From: an uncultured Bacteroidia bacterium
Lineage (GTDB): Bacteria > Bacteroidota > Bacteroidia > Bacteroidales > UBA932
Direction of reading: 5' to 3'
DNA: 11,105 bases
NCBI GenBank assembly: GCA_902773305.1
Contig: CACYEB010000041.1
Span: 1-11,105, forward strand
In this document: positions 6,565 to 11,105 of the stretch, piece after piece
Numbering within the stretch: position 1 is the first letter of the stretch
How the letters are laid out: every line of letters begins with the position of its first letter
Made by a program: the position numbers and the translations under genes
The notes under the pieces: model-generated
Databases searched by the model: none
Seen by the model: only the letters and a program-made list of their open reading frames with translations
Told to the model about the DNA's origin: nothing

Positions 6565-7350
6565 CTACTGCTTGATTTTTATATAGCCGTCGGCCAGCGC
6601 CTTCTGGGTGATACGCTGGATGCGTGTCTCCATATCGGGGTGGGAAGAGAACATCTGGCTGATGGCCCCCGCCTTCGAAGATGATTTCTGCAGGGACATC
6701 ATCTTGGTGAAACATTTTATCATCACCACCGGGTTCTTGCCGTGCGCCTTGAGGAACTCGTATCCGTAATCGTCGGCCTGGTTCTCCTGCTTTTTTGAAT
6801 ATCTGGCCCTAAGGGCAGCCTCTCCGATTGCGCCAAGTTGCGAGTCGGTCAGAACCGCCACCGTGGTGCTGGTTGCAGCCACAGCATCCAACGCCGCACT
6901 TCTGAGGTAGGCGGTCTGCACCTCTTTCTTTGAGTGCTTCAGCGCTACGTGGCCTATCTCGTGCCCTATCACGCCCAGCACCTCTTCGTCGGTAAGCAGG
7001 GCCATCAGCCCGCTGTAAACCCTCACACTGCCATCTGCACATGCAAATGCGTTCACCTGGTCGGTCTCATAGACTTTGAAATTCAGGGGCACCCCCTCGA
7101 CGTCCGTCAGCCCCTTGGTGAGATTGGCCAGGCGCCTGCTGTAGGTACTGTTGGCGGGACTTATCTTGCTCTTGGCGTCCAATTGATTTATATACTGACG
7201 CATATATGTCTGTACCTGGGCATCGGTAATGCTTGCCGCCTGCGCCACTTTGGCAGCGCCCGTCATTACGCGGTTCTGGTCGAGGTTTGTCAAAACCGAA
7301 CAGGAAGAGGTCAGGGCGACCACTGCAAAAAACAAAAGAAATCTTTTCAT
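6565..7350 (-). CDS. M48-family zinc metalloprotease lipoprotein
   Basis: The 261-residue product has a lipoprotein signal peptide (MKRFLLFFAVVALTSSC) with the likely lipidated Cys17. The catalytic zinc motif HEIGH is at residues 130-134 (H130, E131, H134), and E189 in ENQADDYGYEFL is the expected third ligand. The conserved NAFACADGSVRVYSGLM strand before the motif and SSHPDMETRI near the end are typical of the LoiP/YcaL/BepA-like periplasmic M48 proteases, which act in envelope protein quality control. There are no transmembrane helices beyond the signal peptide, unlike HtpX, and no TPR repeats as in BepA. The substrate is unknown. It stands alone on its strand, convergent to the rubredoxin gene and divergent from the oxidoreductase gene at 7418. 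Confidence 0.92.
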   Translation of the reverse strand: MKRFLLFFAVVALTSSCSVLTNLDQNRVMTGAAKVAQAASITDAQVQTYMRQYINQLDAKSKISPANSTYSRRLANLTKGLTDVEGVPLNFKVYETDQVNAFACADGSVRVYSGLMALLTDEEVLGVIGHEIGHVALKHSKKEVQTAYLRSAALDAVAATSTTVAVLTDSQLGAIGEAALRARYSKKQENQADDYGYEFLKAHGKNPVVMIKCFTKMMSLQKSSSKAGAISQMFSSHPDMETRIQRITQKALADGYIKIKQ

Positions 7351-7354
7351 ACCA

Positions 7355-7362
7355 CTAAGTTA
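7355..7362 (-). promoter_or_regulatory. candidate -7 box for the M48 protease gene
   Basis: Minus-strand TAACTTAG is one mismatch from TAnnTTTG and ends 4 nt before the ATG at 7350. The bases after it (TGGTATG) are the same as those after the flavodiiron -7 box. In the same 67-bp divergent gap the plus strand has TATACTTTG (7382-7390), an imperfect -7 candidate 27 nt before the oxidoreductase ATG. Confidence 0.28.
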
Positions 7363-7417
7363 TAGAAATTATTCGTAACTTTATACTTTGTACAGTTAAC
7401 CATTTATTTCTGACACT

Positions 7418-8455
7418 ATGAAAGGAATCGGCATCATCGGCTGCGGCAAAATCTCACAAATCAGGCACATCCCGGAATATTACAGCAATCCCGACGCAAA
7501 ACTCATCGGCTATTTTGACCTGGCTGGAGAGCGCGCTGCACAAATGGCAAAGCGTTATGGAGGCAAGGTGTTCGACTCTGTGGAAGCATTGCTCGCTGAT
7601 CCCGAGATAGATGCCGTGAGCGTGTGTGTGGCCAACAATATGCACGCAGATGTCACCATCGCCGCCCTCAAGGCTGGCAAACACGTGCTGTGCGAAAAAC
7701 CTATGGCCACCAACATAGAAGACTGCGAGCGTATGGTGGCTGCGGCAAAGCAGTATGGCCGCTATCTGATGATAGGGCAGAACCAGCGCTTCGCCCTGGC
7801 ACACGCCGAAGCCCGCCGCCTCATCAAGCAGGGCCGCATCGGCAAGGTCGTTTCTTTCCGCACGACATTCGGCCACTCCGGTCCCGAGACCTGGAGCATC
7901 ACTCCCGGCCCGGGCACCTGGTTCTTCGACAAGAAGGCGGCCGTGATGGGCGTACTGGCCGATCTGGGCATCCACAAGACCGACCTGATTCAGTATATCC
8001 TCGATGACACTATCACCGCCGTCACCGCACGCATCTCCACCATAGACAAGAAGTACGCCGACGGCAGCCCCATCGGAGTGGACGACAACGCCATCTGCAT
8101 CTTTGAGATGGCCGGCGGCGCCGTAGGCACGATGACAGCCAGTTGGACCTTCTATGGACAGGAAGACAACAGCACCATCATCTACGGCACCGAAGGCATC
8201 ATCCGCATCTACGACGACCCCGCCTGCTCACTGAAGGTCATCGGCAGGGACGGCAGCGTGCAGACCCTGGACATCGACCGCATCCAGACCAACGACAACC
8301 AAACCAAGTCGGGCGTGATGGACGCCTTCATAGACGCCCTGGAGCGCGGCGTCCAGCCACCCGTAAGCGGGCAGGAGGTCCTGTCAGCTATGCGCGCCAT
8401 CTTCGGCGCACTCGAATCGTCGGACAAAGGCATCCGGGTAGAGGTCAACCGGTAG
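7418..8455 (+). CDS. Gfo/Idh/MocA-family NAD(P)-dependent oxidoreductase
   Basis: The 345-residue protein has an N-terminal Rossmann fold (residues 1-120) with the dinucleotide loop GIIGCGKIS (4-12), the HADVTIAALKAGKHVLCEKP strand-loop containing the family motif E93-K94-P95, and a C-terminal alpha/beta domain that closes the active site. The expected catalytic region is GVLADLGIHKTDLIQY, with D182, H186 and K187/D189. Such enzymes oxidise or reduce sugars, sugar acids or inositols; some act by hydride-assisted glycoside cleavage. The substrate cannot be read from sequence. There is no Tat or Sec signal, so it should be cytoplasmic, unlike the signal-bearing GH109 members. The GH3 gene follows 197 nt downstream on the same strand, so a role in handling its sugar product is possible but unproven. 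Confidence 0.92.
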   Translation: MKGIGIIGCGKISQIRHIPEYYSNPDAKLIGYFDLAGERAAQMAKRYGGKVFDSVEALLADPEIDAVSVCVANNMHADVTIAALKAGKHVLCEKPMATNIEDCERMVAAAKQYGRYLMIGQNQRFALAHAEARRLIKQGRIGKVVSFRTTFGHSGPETWSITPGPGTWFFDKKAAVMGVLADLGIHKTDLIQYILDDTITAVTARISTIDKKYADGSPIGVDDNAICIFEMAGGAVGTMTASWTFYGQEDNSTIIYGTEGIIRIYDDPACSLKVIGRDGSVQTLDIDRIQTNDNQTKSGVMDAFIDALERGVQPPVSGQEVLSAMRAIFGALESSDKGIRVEVNR

Positions 8456-8652
8456 GGACTTCGTGGGCGACCGCCACTAGCCCCGCCACACCCCGATATC
8501 AACCCTCGGCGCGGGATACCCCCCTCGCAGGAGTGACTCTGGGACACATCTTCAAGGCTCCGCCGAAATTATCAAAACTATCATCTGCCTGTCAATTATT
8601 TCGGATTTTTCATTATTTTGACTATATTTATAGAAATTTATACGTGAGGCAG
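8456..8652 (+). other. intergenic spacer before the GH3 gene
   Basis: The first approximately 110 bases are GC-rich and contain a short hairpin (GTGGGCG/CGCCAC, 8463-8477) without a T-run. The remainder is AT-rich and promoter-like: TATATTTA at 8623-8630 is one mismatch from TAnnTTTG and lies 22 nt before the GH3 ATG. AGGCAG just before the ATG could serve as a ribosome-binding site. Reading frames cross the spacer, but none has a plausible protein in it. Confidence 0.4.
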
Positions 8653-8656
8653 ATGA
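8581..8656. repeat. 10-bp inverted repeat flanking the GH3 leader
   Basis: TCATCTGCCT (8581-8590) and AGGCAGATGA (8647-8656) are perfect reverse complements separated by 56 mostly AT-rich bases. The right arm covers the purine-rich stretch before the GH3 ATG and the ATG itself (8653-8655). If transcription starts upstream of 8581, for example from the oxidoreductase gene, the RNA could pair and hide the start site. If it starts at the box near 8623, the arms can act only as DNA. Confidence 0.5.
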
Positions 8657-10902
8657 AAAAATCTTTTTTATGCATTTTTGTCCTGTTGGCTTTGGTTTCC
8701 TGCGGCGGCAAAGGGTCTGACAAGTGCCAGGCCGGAGACGACCCTGCAAGGGCTGCCAATTTCGACAGATCTTACCCTATAGTGGATTCTCTGCTGAGAG
8801 TGATGACACTGGAAGAGAAAGTCGGCCAGCTGGTGCTCTACACCTCCGACTGGGATGTCACAGGCCCGAGTATCCGCGACGGATATGTAGATGATATACG
8901 CGCGGGACGGTGTGGCAACATCTTCAACGCCTACACCGCTGCCTACACCCGTCAGCTCCAGGAGATTGCCGTAAACGAAACCCGCCTGGGCATCCCCTTG
9001 CTTTTCGGCTACGATGTGATTCACGGTTTCAGGACCATCTTCCCGATTAATCTGGGCATAAGCGCCAGCTGGGATCCCGCCCTTATCGAAGAGAGCGCCC
9101 GTGTGGCAGCCCGCGAGGCAGCTGCCGCCGGCTTGCACTGGACCTACTCCCCTATGTGCGACATCTGTGTGGAACCCCGCTGGGGCCGCATCAGCGAAGG
9201 AGCCGGCGAGGACGCCTTCCTGGGCAGCGCAGTGGCTGCCGCTATGGTACACGGTTATCAGGGGACCGACCTTGAGAATCCACTGACCATAGCCGCCTGC
9301 GTGAAGCACTTTGCCGCCTATGGTGCTCCCCACGCCGGGAGGGACTACAACACTGTAGATATGAGCGAGCGATGGCTGCGCGAGTTCTATCTGCCTCCAT
9401 ACAAGGCGGCCGTGGATGCCGGGGCGCAAACAGTGATGGCGTCATTCAACGAACTTGACGGCACTCCCGCCACCGCCAACGCCCACCTCCTCACCGGAAT
9501 CCTGCGCAATGAATGGGGTTTTGACGGTTTTGTGGTTAGCGACTACACCGGCATTATGGAGATGATTAACCACGGCACAAGTGCCGATTTGGAGGATGCC
9601 AGCATCCAGGCCCTGAACGCCGGCAACGATATGGATATGCAGAGCGGCGGTTACTCTGAGTTCCTGAAAAAAGCCGTGGAAGACGGCCGCGTCAGTCGCA
9701 AAACACTGGACGAGGCTGTCCGCCGCGTGCTCACGGTAAAAGCCCGCCTGGGCCTGTTCGAAGACCCTTATAAATACTGCAGCGAAGAGCGTGAGGCGGC
9801 TGAAACCCTCACCCAAGAGAACCGTATTGCCGCCCGTACGCTGGCAGAAGAGAGTTGTGTGCTGCTGAAGAACGATTTCAATATACTGCCGCTTGACAAG
9901 AGGTCGCGGGTGGCCGTGATAGGTCCCCTGGCCAATAGTGCCGACGACCTTCTGGGTACCTGGCGCGGAGCCGGCCGGGTGGAGGACACCCGCAGCATCC
10001 TGGATGCCATAACGGAGTGCGCAGGCCAGGTTGTTTACGCCCAGGGCTGTGATGTGGAGAAGGCGGGACAGGCTGGTTTCAGGCAGGCAGAGAACGCTGT
10101 GCGCGGTGCCCACGCCGCAGTTGTGATACTTGGCGAACCCTGCTCCTGGAGTGGAGAGGCCGCCAGCCGCACCTCCATAAAACTGCCGGGCGAGCAGACC
10201 GAACTGCTCCGATGCATCGCCGGCACCGGAGTGCCCGTAGTGTTGGTACTTCTGAATGGCAGGCCGCTGGATATCAGCGAAGAAGCCGCCCTTGCCGATG
10301 CCGTGCTGGAGGCCTGGTATCCCGGCACGATGGGTGCCGAGGCGGTTGCGCGCCTGCTCTTTGGCGACGCCGAACCCGGCGGACGCCTCTCGGTGACCTT
10401 CCCCAGGAACCTGGGTCAGGTCCCCATCTACTACTACGCCAAGAACACCGGCCGCCCCTATGTGCATCCGGACGCGAAATATGAGAGCCGCTATCTGGAC
10501 TGCGAAAACACGCCGCTGTTCCCCTTTGGCTACGGCCTCACCTACACTACCTTCAGCTATGGAAAGGCAGAACTCAGCTCAGGCAGTTTCGGCCCTGGAG
10601 GCAGCCTCACCGCCAAGGTCACCGTCACCAACACCGGCAGCAGGGAGGGAACCGAAGTGGTGCAGCTCTATTTGCGCGACATGGTGGGCAGCGTGACCCG
10701 CCCCCTTAAGATGCTGCGAGGCTTCGAACGCATAACGCTTGCCCCCGGCGAGAGCCGCGACGTAACCTTTGAAATCACCCCCGGAGATCTCGCATTCTGG
10801 CGCAAGGATATGACTTTCGGATGCGAAGCTGGCGAGTTCCGGCTGTTTGTCGGCGGCAATTCATCTGTTGAAGAATATGTAACCTTCACTTATAACGAAT
10901 AG
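8653..10902 (+). CDS. GH3 beta-glucosidase lipoprotein (BglX-like)
   Basis: The 749-residue enzyme removes terminal beta-linked glucose from oligosaccharides. A lipoprotein signal peptide ends at LVSC17, so it is anchored outside the cytoplasm. Residues about 35-330 form the TIM-barrel domain, with substrate-binding D121 (GYDVIHG), K218-H219 (VKHFAAYG) and the nucleophile D297 in FVVSDYTGI. Residues about 395-610 form the alpha/beta sandwich domain; E502 (SGEAASR) is the probable acid/base. Residues about 640-745 are the C-terminal fibronectin-III-like domain (VTVTNTGSREGTEVVQLYL). All three domains and catalytic residues are intact. The ATG at 8653 starts the signal peptide; the longer open frame upstream is an overlap with the oxidoreductase gene. 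A GH144-like gene starts 2 nt after the stop, which favours beta-1,2-glucooligosaccharides as substrate, as characterised for BT_3567 of B. thetaiotaomicron. Confidence 0.95.
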   Translation: MKKSFLCIFVLLALVSCGGKGSDKCQAGDDPARAANFDRSYPIVDSLLRVMTLEEKVGQLVLYTSDWDVTGPSIRDGYVDDIRAGRCGNIFNAYTAAYTRQLQEIAVNETRLGIPLLFGYDVIHGFRTIFPINLGISASWDPALIEESARVAAREAAAAGLHWTYSPMCDICVEPRWGRISEGAGEDAFLGSAVAAAMVHGYQGTDLENPLTIAACVKHFAAYGAPHAGRDYNTVDMSERWLREFYLPPYKAAVDAGAQTVMASFNELDGTPATANAHLLTGILRNEWGFDGFVVSDYTGIMEMINHGTSADLEDASIQALNAGNDMDMQSGGYSEFLKKAVEDGRVSRKTLDEAVRRVLTVKARLGLFEDPYKYCSEEREAAETLTQENRIAARTLAEESCVLLKNDFNILPLDKRSRVAVIGPLANSADDLLGTWRGAGRVEDTRSILDAITECAGQVVYAQGCDVEKAGQAGFRQAENAVRGAHAAVVILGEPCSWSGEAASRTSIKLPGEQTELLRCIAGTGVPVVLVLLNGRPLDISEEAALADAVLEAWYPGTMGAEAVARLLFGDAEPGGRLSVTFPRNLGQVPIYYYAKNTGRPYVHPDAKYESRYLDCENTPLFPFGYGLTYTTFSYGKAELSSGSFGPGGSLTAKVTVTNTGSREGTEVVQLYLRDMVGSVTRPLKMLRGFERITLAPGESRDVTFEITPGDLAFWRKDMTFGCEAGEFRLFVGGNSSVEEYVTFTYNE

Positions 10903-10904
10903 TT

Positions 10905-11105
10905 ATGAATCGCTTTGCCCTGACACTGGCGGCTCTGCTGCTGACGCTGGCCTCCTGCACCCCCAGGCCTGAAACAGACGAAGAGATTCTGGACCGTATC
11001 GAGCAGGCCACCATAAAGTATTTCACAGAATTTGCCGAACCCAACACCGGTATGGCGCGTGAGCGCAACGAGGACGTCCACGGCAACATAGTGACCACCG
11101 GCGGC
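10905..11105 (+). CDS. N-terminal part of a GH144-like (glycoamylase-domain) lipoprotein
   Basis: Only the first 67 residues lie in the window; the gene continues past the right edge. The signal peptide MNRFALTLAALLLTLASC ends in a good lipobox (LASC18). The following DEEILDRIEQATIKYFTEFAEPNTGMARERNE...IVTTGG matches the conserved start of the glycoamylase domain (Pfam PF10091), which includes GH144: a helix with an aromatic KYF, then the GMARER strand and the V-T-T-G-G turn. GH144 enzymes hydrolyse beta-1,2-glucan, either endo or releasing sophorose. The catalytic residues are beyond the window. It begins 2 nt after the GH3 stop, so the two are surely cotranscribed and probably act one after the other outside the cytoplasm. 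Confidence 0.78.
   Translation, partial: MNRFALTLAALLLTLASCTPRPETDEEILDRIEQATIKYFTEFAEPNTGMARERNEDVHGNIVTTGG

Noticed and set aside
8143..8652. 170-residue N-terminal extension of the GH3 frame
   Set aside because: It overlaps the oxidoreductase gene out of frame and is rich in Arg/His/Pro; the ATG at 8653 starts a clear lipoprotein signal peptide.
9442..10467. 341-residue minus-strand open frame opposite the GH3 gene
   Set aside because: It is a long antisense frame caused by GC-rich codon bias, with glycine/valine/histidine-rich low-meaning sequence and no start context; the GH3 frame is complete with intact catalytic residues.

Overview
The window looks like chromosomal DNA of a fairly GC-rich Bacteroidota species, most likely Bacteroidales. 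Evidence: several genes have the Bacteroidota-type -7 promoter box TAnnTTTG close upstream, Shine-Dalgarno motifs are weak, five predicted products carry lipoprotein signal peptides, two proteins look BACON-like, and the end of the window holds a GH3 plus GH144-type glycan-degrading pair. No rRNA, CRISPR array, insertion sequence, integrase or phage gene is visible.

Layout, left to right. (1) 1-475: perhaps the last 21 codons of an unidentified gene, a hairpin terminator, and a complete tRNA-Gly(GCC) on the minus strand. The tRNA has its own -33/-7 promoter, which starts just past the end of pheS. (2) 476-2640, minus strand: pheS (phenylalanyl-tRNA synthetase alpha) and, upstream of it, a mannose-1-phosphate guanylyltransferase. 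(3) 2743-3799: two small, divergent, BACON-like lipoproteins sharing a 43-bp intergenic region with back-to-back -7 boxes. (4) 3813-5078, minus strand: metK (S-adenosylmethionine synthetase). (5) 5181-6564, plus strand: a class A flavodiiron protein and a small rubredoxin, a complete O2/NO-reducing terminal pair for an anaerobe. (6) 6565-7350, minus strand: an M48 metalloprotease lipoprotein whose stop codon directly abuts the rubredoxin stop. (7) 7418-8455, plus strand: a Gfo/Idh/MocA oxidoreductase. (8) 8653 to the end, plus strand: a GH3 beta-glucosidase lipoprotein followed after 2 nt by the start of a GH144-like (glycoamylase-domain) lipoprotein, which runs off the window.

How the genes work together: most units are housekeeping (translation, SAM supply, GDP-mannose supply). 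The flavodiiron protein and rubredoxin form a stress-response electron-transfer pair. The GH3/GH144 pair reads as a small extracytoplasmic pathway that probably cuts beta-1,2-glucan to oligosaccharides and then to glucose. No dramatic new system is evident. The items most worth a second look are the -7 boxes lying within 4-8 nt of start codons, the 10-bp inverted repeat that embraces the GH3 leader and its start codon, the divergent BACON pair, and the beta-1,2-glucan reading of the last operon.
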